Shown here piece after piece: positions 23,773 through 32,278 of a stretch of DNA of 64,000 nt. A model generated the notes under the pieces. That model ran no database searches, had not been told where the DNA came from, and saw only the letters and a program-made list of their open reading frames with translations. The stretch is from NCBI RefSeq assembly GCF_017349295.1, contig NZ_JAFMPK010000034.1, positions 28,632 through 92,631 on the forward strand, in the 5' to 3' direction. The position numbers and the translations under genes were made by a program. The stretch comes from Myceligenerans salitolerans. Its GTDB lineage: Bacteria; Actinomycetota; Actinomycetes; Actinomycetales; Cellulomonadaceae. The stretch's first letter is position 1. Every line of letters starts with the position of its first letter.

Positions 23773-25005
23773 TCAGCCCGATGAGGCGCTGACGGAGGAC
23801 GGGGCGTCCTGGCGGGCGGCGCCGGAACCGGCGGCCACCGTGGTGGTAGCCGACGCTCCGGTGGACCGGCGCATCGCCGCCGTACCGACGAGAAGTACGA
23901 CGAGACCACCGGCGGCGAGTGATGCCCCGACCCATAGCGGTGAGACGAACCCGTAGCCGGCGGCGATCGTCACGCCGCCCAGCCAGGCTCCGAAGGCGTT
24001 TCCGACGTTCAGGGCGGCGACGTTGGCGCTGGAGGCCATCGTCGGCGCCTCTGGTGCGAACGTCATGATCCTCAGCTGAAGGCCAGGGGCGGTACCCAGG
24101 CCGACGGCACCCAGCAGCACCAGACCGATGACGGTGGCGACCTGGTTCTGTGCCGTGAGGGCGAACAGGGTCAGCACGGCTCCCAGCAGAGCCATCAGCG
24201 TGACGAGCGAGGGGGTCAGGGCGCGGTCGGCGATCTTCCCGCCGACCAGGTTGCCCACGAACGCGCCGACGCCGAACACGACGAGCAGCCACGGCACGGC
24301 GGCGGGGGAGAACCCGCTCACCTCGGTGAGAGTGAACGCGATGTAGGTGAACGCCCCGACGACCGCGCCGAAGGCGAGGACGCCCACGAGGATCGAGACC
24401 CAGACCTGGAACTTGCGGAACGCCACCAGTTCCTGCCGCAGGTTGCTGCCCTTCGCCGCCTCGATCGCCGGGACGAGCACGAGGATGCCGATCAGGGTGA
24501 CGACGCCGATGGCGGTGATGGCCCAGAAGGTCGAGCGCCATCCGAGCTGCTGGCCGAGGAAGGTGCCGAGCGGGACACCGGCGACCGTGGCGACCGTGAG
24601 GCCGCCGAACATCAGGGAGATGGCGCTCGCCTGCTGGTTCTCCTTGACCATCTTCGTGGCGACGACGGCGCCGACGCCGAAGAAGGCGCCGTGGCACAAC
24701 GCGGCGACGACACGGCCCCCGAGCATCGTCAGGTAGTCGGGCGCGACCGCCGAGATCAGGTTGCCCAGGATGAACAGCACCATGAGGGAGACCAGCACGG
24801 TCTTGCGGTCGAACCGCACCACGGCCGCCGTCAGCGCGATCGCCCCGACGGCGACGGTGAGCGCGTAGCCCGAGACCAGGAGGCCGGCGACGGACTCGGT
24901 GACACCGAAGTCCTCGGCGATCTCCGGCAGCAGGCCGACGATGCCGAACTCGGTCAGTCCGATACCGAACCCTCCCAGTGCCAGGGCGATGAGCCCGATA
25001 GGCAT
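23773..25005 (-). CDS. MFS exporter, DHA1/AraJ-like
   Basis: Inner-membrane drug or metabolite/proton antiporter of 410 residues with 12 predicted helices. MPIGLIALALGGFGIGLTEFGIVGLLPEIAEDFGV is the typical first helix and loop of AraJ/chloramphenicol-efflux-like DHA1 proteins, followed by the motif-A region FDRKTVLVSLMVLF. The ATG at 25005 is preferred over an ATG 17 codons upstream because it has GAGAGG and the family N-terminus. Next to a marR gene and its probable operator. Candidate exporter for the product of the adjacent carrier-protein cluster, or a general efflux pump. Confidence 0.88.
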   Translation of the reverse strand: MPIGLIALALGGFGIGLTEFGIVGLLPEIAEDFGVTESVAGLLVSGYALTVAVGAIALTAAVVRFDRKTVLVSLMVLFILGNLISAVAPDYLTMLGGRVVAALCHGAFFGVGAVVATKMVKENQQASAISLMFGGLTVATVAGVPLGTFLGQQLGWRSTFWAITAIGVVTLIGILVLVPAIEAAKGSNLRQELVAFRKFQVWVSILVGVLAFGAVVGAFTYIAFTLTEVSGFSPAAVPWLLVVFGVGAFVGNLVGGKIADRALTPSLVTLMALLGAVLTLFALTAQNQVATVIGLVLLGAVGLGTAPGLQLRIMTFAPEAPTMASSANVAALNVGNAFGAWLGGVTIAAGYGFVSPLWVGASLAAGGLVVLLVGTAAMRRSTGASATTTVAAGSGAARQDAPSSVSASSG

Positions 25006-25045
25006 GTCAGTTCCTCTCGTAGTTCCAGGTGGCGCGAACAAGGTC

Positions 25046-25068
25046 GATAGTTGCACACGCGGACTATC
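25046..25068. promoter_or_regulatory. MarR-type operator in MFS promoter region
   Basis: Inverted repeat GATAGT-N11-ACTATC; the core ATAGTTGC at its left is typical of MarR half-sites. It lies 41-63 bp upstream of the MFS start, over the expected promoter, and beside the divergent PEBP gene. Confidence 0.5.
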
Positions 25069-25203
25069 TCGACAAGCGGTTTATGTGTCATCGGAGTTAA
25101 GTGTTACGGTCTGCGCCATCCGGCAGGATGGTGCCGGACGGGCCGGCCGGCACTTCCGGCCCGAGGAGAGGCCGATGGAGAGACCGAAGGAAAGGACCGA
25201 CGC

Positions 25204-25749
25204 ATGAGCGGCAACAACCCGTTCGCCCGTCTCCCCGAGACCGCGACGTTCACTCTCACCAGCAAGACCGTCACCGACGGCGGGCAGTGGCCCGCCGCGC
25301 AGATGTCCGGCGCGTTCGGCGTCCCCGGCGGCGAGGACGTCTCGCCGCACCTGGCGTGGAGCGGCGCGCCCGAGGGGACCCGGAGCTACGCCGTCACCGT
25401 GTACGACCCCGATGCCCCGACGGGGTCCGGCTTCTGGCACTGGGCGGTGGCCGACATCCCGGCCGACGTCACCGAGTTGCCCGAGGGCGCGGGGGACGAG
25501 GCCGGCTCCGGTCTGCCGGAAGGTGCCCTGCAGCTGCCGAACGACGCCGGCGCGGCGCGCTTCATCGGCGCGGCGCCTCCCGCCGGGCACGGCGAGCACC
25601 GGTACTTCGTCGTGGTCCATGCCCTGGACGTCGACTCCGTCGGGGTTCCGGCCGGGTCCACCCCCGCGTTCCTGGGCTTCAACCTGTTCGGCCACACCCT
25701 CGGCCGGGCGTACCTCCAGGTGACGGCGGAGATTCCCGCGGAGGGCTGA
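25204..25749 (+). CDS. YbhB/YbcL-family PEBP-like protein
   Basis: 181 residues. Phosphatidylethanolamine-binding-protein fold: GGEDVSPHLAWSGAPEGTRSYAVTVYDPDAPTGSGFWHWAVADIP (about 40-85) with the conserved DPDAP and HW ligand-site motifs, and GEHRYFVVVHALDVD near 130. Cytoplasmic, no signal peptide. Bacterial members are often annotated Raf-kinase-inhibitor-like; their biochemical role is not settled. ATG at 25204 with GAAAGGA upstream. Followed by a long hairpin terminator. Confidence 0.92.
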   Translation: MSGNNPFARLPETATFTLTSKTVTDGGQWPAAQMSGAFGVPGGEDVSPHLAWSGAPEGTRSYAVTVYDPDAPTGSGFWHWAVADIPADVTELPEGAGDEAGSGLPEGALQLPNDAGAARFIGAAPPAGHGEHRYFVVVHALDVDSVGVPAGSTPAFLGFNLFGHTLGRAYLQVTAEIPAEG

Positions 25750-25774
25750 TCGACGTCACGCGCGGCGACGTCTC

Positions 25775-25826
25775 GCGCCGGTGTCTGCGCCGGCCACCCC
25801 CGGGTGGTCGGCGCGGACACCGGCGC
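25775..25826. terminator. Very long terminator hairpin after the PEBP gene
   Basis: 25-bp stem with only two G-T wobbles and a two-base loop, beginning GCGCCGGTGTC and ending GACACCGGCGC, 26 bp past the stop. Unusually strong; it could also be a DNA cruciform. Confidence 0.75.
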
Positions 25827-25867
25827 CGGTCCACGGCGTGCCGTGTCCGGCCGCGGGCGCGCGGTAG

Positions 25868-26557
<690 letters not shown>

Positions 26558-26579
26558 GTCCGCAGGCCGTGCTCCCACC

Positions 26580-27239
26580 TCACGTGCTCCGGATCGTGGC
26601 GACGGCGTCGTCGTAGAGCTTGTCGAGGGGGACGGTTCCCCCGCGGCGGACCCAGGCGGCACCGGCGATGTCGAGGCACGCCAGCGCGCCCGCGACGATC
26701 GCGGCGGCGGCCAGCTCCGGGTCCGCGCCGCCGGCGTCGGTCCCGCCGGCACCGTTCCCGCCGACACCGTTCGCTCCGGTGCCCTCGACGGCGGTGGCGC
26801 GGAGGCGGTCGGCGAGCACCGGCACCAGCAGGTCCTGCCAGGCGAGCTGTTTCTCGAGGTGGCGGGCGCGCAGCGTCGGCGTGGCGTACAGCATCTCGCC
26901 GAGCCTCAGTTCCGATTCCGTGTCGGGGGTCCGGGTGTCGCGGAACCGCACCAGCGCGGCGCGCAGCGCCGTCCACGGCGGCTCCTCGGCAGGGCGCGCG
27001 GCCAGCTCCGACGCGATGGCGTGGCCCCGGCCGACGAGCTCGCCGAGCACCACGTCCTCCTTCGTCGCGAAGTACCGGAAGAACGAGCGCCGCGAGATGC
27101 CCGTCGCCGCGGCGATCTGGTCGACCGTCGTGGCCTCGAAGCCCTGTTCGAGGAACAGCCGCATCGCCGAGCCGGCGATCTCCTGATGGACGGCCCGGCG
27201 GGTGCGCTCGCGCAGGCTCGGCGGGGCGTCGTCGGTCAT
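26580..27239 (-). CDS. TetR-family regulator
   Basis: 219 residues. HTH at about 12-60: AMRLFLEQGFEATTVDQIAAATGISRRSFFRYFATKEDVVL. The ligand domain contains a Gly/Asn-rich insert (about 155-175) before the last helices. Divergent from an SDR gene with a 15-bp palindrome between them, so it probably represses itself and the SDR. Inducer unknown. Confidence 0.9.
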   Translation of the reverse strand: MTDDAPPSLRERTRRAVHQEIAGSAMRLFLEQGFEATTVDQIAAATGISRRSFFRYFATKEDVVLGELVGRGHAIASELAARPAEEPPWTALRAALVRFRDTRTPDTESELRLGEMLYATPTLRARHLEKQLAWQDLLVPVLADRLRATAVEGTGANGVGGNGAGGTDAGGADPELAAAAIVAGALACLDIAGAAWVRRGGTVPLDKLYDDAVATIRST

Positions 27240-27279
27240 GGCGCGATCCTAACCGGCGGCAGGCAGCCGAAGCCAAAGA

Positions 27280-27294
27280 TGGCACTGAGTGACA
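27280..27294. promoter_or_regulatory. TetR operator between tetR and SDR genes
   Basis: TGGCACT-G-AGTGACA, a 15-bp palindrome with one mismatched pair. It ends 21 bp before the SDR ATG. A TACGAT at 27304-27309 may be the SDR -10, placing the operator over the -35 region. Confidence 0.65.
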
Positions 27295-27315
27295 GAAGTG
27301 TCCTACGATGCCGAC

Positions 27316-28149
27316 ATGAACGTACTCGACTTCCGATCCCAGACCACCTTGATCACGGGCGCGAGTTCCGGCATCGGGGCGGCCCTCGCCCGCGAACTGG
27401 CCGCCCGCGGATCCGGCCTCGTGCTCGTGGCCCGGCGCCTGGACCGCCTCGACGCACTCGCGGCCGAACTGCGGGCCACCCACGGCGTCGAGGTCGCGAC
27501 GGCGGCGGCCGACCTGTCCCGGTCTCGCCCCGGTCCGGCGCTCCGTGGCGAACTGCGGCGGCGGGGCATCACCGTGACGAGCCTCGTCAACAACGCCGGC
27601 TTCGGCTCCGACGGAGCCTTTCAGGACGAGGACCCGGAGCGGCTGGCCGACGAGATCGCGGTGAACGTGGCGTCCGTCGTGGACCTCACCAGCACGTTCC
27701 TCGGCGATCTGCGTGCCGCCGGCCACGGGGCCCTTGTCAATGTCACCAGCGAGGCGGCCTACCAGCCGATTCCCGGGATGGCCGTCTACGCCGCGAGCAA
27801 GGCGTTCGTGCTCTCCTTCACCGAGGCGCTCTGGGCGGAGCTGCGCGGCAGCGGCGTCCGGGTGCTCGCGTTCGCGCCGGGGCTCACGGCGACGGAGTTC
27901 TTCGACCAGATCGGGACGGCGCAGTACCCGGGAAGGTTCCAGACGCCGGAGCAGGTCGCCGCGGCCGCCGTGCGCGCGCTGGAGCGCAGGACGCCGGGAC
28001 CGAGCGCGCGCGCACGCCGGTCGGGTGCCGCGGCGGGCTGGCTCGCCGGCCTGATGCCCCGCCGGACCCGCCTGCGGCTGGTCGCGCGTCTCGCCGGCTC
28101 GGACAGGCTGATGCGGGCCCGCGACGACGTGCCGGCGCGCGCGGCATAG
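27316..28149 (+). CDS. Short-chain dehydrogenase/reductase
   Basis: 277 residues from the ATG at 27316 (MNVLDFRSQTTLITGASSGIG). Classical SDR: cofactor motif TGASSGIG (about 14-21), NNAG (about 90), catalytic Ser in VNVTSEAAYQ and YAASK (about 158-162). The C-terminal extension (RRTRLRLVARLAGSD) resembles short-chain dehydrogenases of the DltE type. The ATG is 6 bases from a TACGAT hexamer, suggesting a near-leaderless transcript. Probably controlled by the divergent TetR. Substrate unknown. Confidence 0.9.
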   Translation: MNVLDFRSQTTLITGASSGIGAALARELAARGSGLVLVARRLDRLDALAAELRATHGVEVATAAADLSRSRPGPALRGELRRRGITVTSLVNNAGFGSDGAFQDEDPERLADEIAVNVASVVDLTSTFLGDLRAAGHGALVNVTSEAAYQPIPGMAVYAASKAFVLSFTEALWAELRGSGVRVLAFAPGLTATEFFDQIGTAQYPGRFQTPEQVAAAAVRALERRTPGPSARARRSGAAAGWLAGLMPRRTRLRLVARLAGSDRLMRARDDVPARAA

Positions 28150-28234
28150 GCCGGGGGTGGAGGTGCGGCCTGGCCGTGTGCCCGGGCCCCGGGGCGCGGA
28201 TGCGACCGCGTCCACCTTCGGTATCGTCCGGGGC

Positions 28235-28933
28235 ATGTCCTTCCGACCCGCTCCGGCCCCGCGGCGCGCCGTCGTGTTCGACGTCCTCGGCACGCTGGTG
28301 GACCAGGCCGGAAGCCTCCGGGACGAGGTGAGCGAAGCCGCGGGGCTCGACGCCGTCGAGGCGGACCCGGTCGTCGAGGCCTGGCTCGGCCACGTCGCGA
28401 GGCAGCAACAGGCGATCGTCGAGGGCGACCGCCCGTTCGTTCCCGGCCATGCGCTCGACCGGGAGGCCCTGGAGTGGCTTGCCGACGGCGGGCTGCTGCC
28501 CGCGGGCGCGGTCGGACGCCTCGCCTCCGCCTCCGAGAGGCTGCGGCCCTGGCCGGATGCCGTGGCCGGCCTGGATCTGCTCAGCCGCGACATGACGGTG
28601 ATCGGCCTGTCGAACGCCGATCGGCGCACGCTGGCCGGGCTGAGCGGCAACCGGGGGCTCCGCTGGCACCAGGTGCTGTCCGCGCAGGACGCCGGCACGT
28701 ACAAGCCCGCCGCGGCCGTGTACGCGACGGCCGTGGCCGCGGCGCCGTCCGACGCCGGGACGCCCGTCATGGTCGCCGCGCACGCCTGGGACCTCCGGGC
28801 CGCGGCCGCCGCGGGAATGGGCACGGCCTACGTGCCGCGCCCCGGAGGGGACGCGCCACGCCCCGGCGACTCCTTCGACCTGCGGGCCGACGACCTCCAG
28901 GACCTGCACCGCCTTCTCACCGCGGGGGAGTGA
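28235..28933 (+). CDS. HAD-superfamily hydrolase, haloacid dehalogenase type II-like
   Basis: 232 residues from the ATG at 28235. Motif I VFDVLGTLVDQ has the nucleophilic Asp; motif II VIGLSNADRRTL; motif III Lys in AGTYKPAAAVY; motif IV AAHAWDLRAAAAAGM. This set is that of type II haloacid dehalogenases, although many relatives are phosphatases. The helical cap lies at about 20-95. A longer in-frame start exists at 28157 but adds non-conserved residues. Confidence 0.85.
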   Translation: MSFRPAPAPRRAVVFDVLGTLVDQAGSLRDEVSEAAGLDAVEADPVVEAWLGHVARQQQAIVEGDRPFVPGHALDREALEWLADGGLLPAGAVGRLASASERLRPWPDAVAGLDLLSRDMTVIGLSNADRRTLAGLSGNRGLRWHQVLSAQDAGTYKPAAAVYATAVAAAPSDAGTPVMVAAHAWDLRAAAAAGMGTAYVPRPGGDAPRPGDSFDLRADDLQDLHRLLTAGE

Positions 28934-28992
28934 GGCCGGGCCGGAACCGGGGCCAGCCGAGCGGGCCGACCCGGCGTTCCGGCCGGCCGCGG

Positions 28993-29238
28993 TCACCAGC
29001 CGTCGTCGCGGCGGGAGGGCTGGTCGTCGTGGTCGTCGCGCCTCTGGTCCACCGCGGCGGCCCGGTTGATCGCACGCCAGAGCCAGGCGCCGAGCAGCAC
29101 GATCGCGGCGATGCCCCAGAACAGGGCGGGATCGGCTCGGGTGATCGCGGCGAACTGGAGGACGGCGGGAACGAGCAGGGCGAGGATCACCACCCATCCG
29201 AGAACGATCTTCGTGATGCGGGACGACCTGATGGCCAC
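28993..29238 (-). CDS. Small two-helix membrane protein
   Basis: 81 residues from the GTG at 29238, which has CAGGAG nine bases upstream. Two membrane helices (IVLGWVVILALLVPAVLQFAAI and ALFWGIAAIVLLGAWLWRAI), then a charged Arg/Asp-rich tail. No family recognised. Opposite strand to both neighbours. Confidence 0.55.
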   Translation of the reverse strand: MAIRSSRITKIVLGWVVILALLVPAVLQFAAITRADPALFWGIAAIVLLGAWLWRAINRAAAVDQRRDDHDDQPSRRDDGW

Positions 29239-29321
29239 GCGCTGCTCCTGACGTAGACGTCCGACAGGGAAGAGTGTGTCACGCCGCGCCGACGCCACCG
29301 TGGAGCACAGTCCGGCTCGCT

Positions 29322-29337
29322 AATAATGCGTATTACC
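29322..29337. promoter_or_regulatory. LacI-type operator upstream of lacI gene
   Basis: AATAATGCGTATTACC, an imperfect palindrome centred on CG like most LacI-family operators. It matches the site at 36707-36722 at 12 of 16 positions. It lies 77 bp before the regulator start, consistent with autoregulation. Confidence 0.6.
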
Positions 29338-29413
29338 GGATTGACCGCGTGATCGGCGGGCGGTGAGACTCAGGACGTCGTCGAGGACCGGGCGAGACGT
29401 TCGAGGAGGAACC

Positions 29414-30508
29414 GTGCCGCGTCGCCGCATCACCCAGACGGACGTCGCCGCGATGGCGGGCGTCAGCCAGGCCACCGTCTCGTTCGTGCTCAACGGCAAC
29501 ACGCCGGCCGGTGTACGCATCGGCGAGGAGACCCGCCAGCGCGTGCTCGACGCGATCCGCATCACCGGCTACACGGCGAACCCGCTCGCACAGCGCCTGG
29601 CGGGCGGCCTGACCCAGATCCTGGGCGTGTTCACCTACGAGGCCACGTTCCCCCGCGCCGGCCGCGACTTCTACGGGCCGTTCCTCGTCGGGATCGAGCA
29701 CGCCGCCGAACGCCTCGGCGTCGATCTGCTGCTCTTCACGAGCGCTCCCGCCACGGGCGGGCGCCGGCAGCTCACGCGTGACGGCTGGCAGCGCCTCGGC
29801 GTGGCGGACGGCTGTCTCCTGCTCGGCCAGCACGAGGACCGCGGCGAGCTGCAGCACCTGCTCGACACGAACTACCCGTTCGTCTTCATCGGCAAGCGCG
29901 GCAGCGACGGCGGCCGCCTGCCCTATGTCGGAGCCGACTACGTCGGGGCCACGACGCGGCAGGTCCACCGTCTCACCGCACTCGGACACCGCCACATCGG
30001 CTACATCGGCGTGCGTGGCACCGACCAGCCCACGCTCGACCGCGTCGAGGGATACCGCACGGCGCTCAAGGCGCAGGGACTGACGCCGTCGTTCGTCGAG
30101 GCCGACGACGTCGCCGCGGCCGCGGCCGAGATCCTCGCCCGCTCGCTCACCGCCGTCGTCGTCGCGCCCGAGAACCACCCCGAGGAACTCGCCGACGAAC
30201 TCGAGCGCCGTGGCGCACGCGTGCCCGTCGACGTGTCCGTGCTGCTCCTCGGCCAGCCCCACCACCCCCGCAGGGGAGGGCGGCGCTGGTCCGGCTTCTC
30301 CGTACCGCGCGAGGAGATGGGGGTGCGTGCCCTGTACCTGCTCTCGCGTCTCGTCGCCGACGACGGCGGACGGCGGGACCGTGAGGCCCGGCGCGCCCAC
30401 GCCGTCCCCGGGACCGAACTCCATCAGCTGCTGAACTGCCCGGACGTGGAGGGCGCGACCGCCGTCCCACCGCCGTCCGGCACCGACCGTCCGGCCCGCG
30501 TTCCCTGA
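29414..30508 (+). CDS. LacI-family transcriptional regulator
   Basis: 364 residues from the GTG at 29414, behind GAGGAGGAA. HTH at about 4-50: ITQTDVAAMAGVSQATVSFVLNGNTPAGVRIGEETRQRVLDAI, with the hinge NPLAQRLAGG. Periplasmic-binding-like sensor domain from about 60 (ILGVFTYEATFPRAGRDFYGPFLVGIEHAAERLG). Heads a locus with an FAD oxidoreductase, a CUT1 sugar ABC importer and an exported propeller protein, so a sugar or sugar acid is the expected effector. Two matching operators frame the locus. Confidence 0.92.
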   Translation: MPRRRITQTDVAAMAGVSQATVSFVLNGNTPAGVRIGEETRQRVLDAIRITGYTANPLAQRLAGGLTQILGVFTYEATFPRAGRDFYGPFLVGIEHAAERLGVDLLLFTSAPATGGRRQLTRDGWQRLGVADGCLLLGQHEDRGELQHLLDTNYPFVFIGKRGSDGGRLPYVGADYVGATTRQVHRLTALGHRHIGYIGVRGTDQPTLDRVEGYRTALKAQGLTPSFVEADDVAAAAAEILARSLTAVVVAPENHPEELADELERRGARVPVDVSVLLLGQPHHPRRGGRRWSGFSVPREEMGVRALYLLSRLVADDGGRRDREARRAHAVPGTELHQLLNCPDVEGATAVPPPSGTDRPARVP

Positions 30509-30606
30509 CCGGACGCCGGCCCGCGCCTGACCGCCCGCACCCGCCCCTCACCGCACGCCCGCTGCGCCCCGCCCACCCGCACCCCGACGACAGGACGGAC
30601 CCCCAC

Positions 30607-32232
30607 GTGACCCAGCAAGACCTGCAGACCGACGTGCTCGTCGTCGGCGCCGGCCTCGGCGGCATCGCCGCGGCCCTCGCCGCCGCCGGACGCGGCGCCC
30701 GCGTCGTCCTCACCGAGGAGCACCCCTGGATCGGCGGCCAGCTCACCTCCCAGGCGGTGCCGCCCGACGAGCACCCCTGGGTCGAGCGCTTCGGCGTGAC
30801 CGCCCGCTACCGCACCCTGCGTGATGGCATCCGCGACGTCTACCGGCGCCGGTACCCGCTCACCGGCGCGGCCCGCGCGTGGCCGGCGCTCAACCCCGGC
30901 GCCGGCTGGGTCTCCAAGCTGTGCCACGAGCCGCGGGTCGCCGTCGGCGTGCTGGAGGAGATGCTCGCCCCCTACCGCTCCTCCGGGCGCATCCGGCTCC
31001 TGGAGCGCGTACGCCCGACGTCGGCCACGACCGACGGGGACCGGGTGACCTCCGTGACGCTCGGCTCCGTCGTCGGAGGCCCCGACGTCACCGTGAGCGC
31101 CGCCTACACGATCGACACGACGGAGACCGGCGAACTACTCCCGCTCACCGGCACCGAGTACGTCACCGGCTTCGAGGCCGCGTCCGAGACGGGCGAGCCC
31201 AGCGCACCCGACATCGCCCAGCCGGACAACGTGCAGGCGCTGAGCGTCTGCTTCGCCGTCGAGCACACGGGCGGCGACCACACGATCGACCGCCCCGAAC
31301 GCTACGACTTCTGGCGCTCCTACGCGCCCGCCGCATGGCGCGGCGAGCGCCTCCTGTCCTGGACGGCCCCCAACCCGCGCACCCTCGTGCTCGACGAGCG
31401 CAGTTTCACCCCCAACCCCGGGGACGACCCGCTCCGGGTCGACGCCGACCAGTCCAAGAACGCCGGCGACGGCAACCTCTGGCTGTTCCGCCGCATCGCC
31501 GCCCGCGACCTGCTGGAACCCGGGTTCCGTGACAGCGACCTGTGCCTCGTGAACTGGCCCAGCATCGACTACTTCCTCGACCACGTCCTCGACGTGCCCC
31601 GCGAGGTGGAACAGGCGCGGATCGCCGACGCCCGCCAGCTGAGCCTCTCGATGCTCTACTGGATGCAGACCGAGGCCCCGCGGGCCGACGGCGGCACCGG
31701 GTTTCCCGGCCTCCGCCTGCGCCCCGACGTCATGGGCAGCGCCGACGGCCTCGCGCAGGCCGCCTACCACCGGGAGTCCCGCCGCATCCGCGCCGTCACC
31801 ACCGTCACCGAGAACGACGTCTCCCACGCCGTGCGCGGCGAGCGCGGCGCCACCCGCTACGACGACTCCGTGGGCGTGGGCATGTACCGCATCGACCTGC
31901 ACCCCTCCACGGGCGGCGACACGTACATCGACGTGCCGTCCACACCGTTCGAGATCCCGCTCGGCGCCCTCCTGCCGCGCCGGACCACCAACCTCCTCGC
32001 GGGGAACAAGAACATCGGCACCACCCACATCACCAACGGGTGCTACCGCCTCCACCCCGTCGAGTGGAACGCCGGCGAGGCCGCCGGCCACCTCGCCGCG
32101 CACTGTCTCGCCACCGGCCACGTCCCCCACGAGGTCCAGGAGAAGCCCGAACTGCTGGCCGACTACCAGCGCGAGCTCACCGCCACCGGGATCGAGCTGC
32201 GCTGGCCGGAAGGGGAGGTCCATCCCTACTGA
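30607..32232 (+). CDS. FAD-dependent oxidoreductase
   Basis: 541 residues. N-terminal FAD-binding Rossmann motif DVLVVGAGLGGIAAALAAAGRGARVVLTEEH (about 9-39), followed by WIGGQLTSQ. The family (FAD_oxidored type) is often found in carbohydrate-utilisation loci. The C-terminus contains a second conserved block TNLLAGNKNIGTTHITNGCYRLHPVEWNAGEAAGHLA. No signal peptide. GTG start at 30607 with GGACGGA. Precedes the ABC importer genes by 46 bp, so probably first gene of the operon after lacI. Exact substrate unknown. Confidence 0.87.
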   Translation: MTQQDLQTDVLVVGAGLGGIAAALAAAGRGARVVLTEEHPWIGGQLTSQAVPPDEHPWVERFGVTARYRTLRDGIRDVYRRRYPLTGAARAWPALNPGAGWVSKLCHEPRVAVGVLEEMLAPYRSSGRIRLLERVRPTSATTDGDRVTSVTLGSVVGGPDVTVSAAYTIDTTETGELLPLTGTEYVTGFEAASETGEPSAPDIAQPDNVQALSVCFAVEHTGGDHTIDRPERYDFWRSYAPAAWRGERLLSWTAPNPRTLVLDERSFTPNPGDDPLRVDADQSKNAGDGNLWLFRRIAARDLLEPGFRDSDLCLVNWPSIDYFLDHVLDVPREVEQARIADARQLSLSMLYWMQTEAPRADGGTGFPGLRLRPDVMGSADGLAQAAYHRESRRIRAVTTVTENDVSHAVRGERGATRYDDSVGVGMYRIDLHPSTGGDTYIDVPSTPFEIPLGALLPRRTTNLLAGNKNIGTTHITNGCYRLHPVEWNAGEAAGHLAAHCLATGHVPHEVQEKPELLADYQRELTATGIELRWPEGEVHPY

Positions 32233-32278
32233 ACCGGCCCGACCACGCCACCGAACCCCTCAGTCCGAAGGAGCACTG

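Noticed and set aside
15597..25005. Ordinary type I or II polyketide synthase cluster
   Set aside because: No ketosynthase, ketoreductase or thioesterase motifs in any frame; only the ACP and an AT-like domain.
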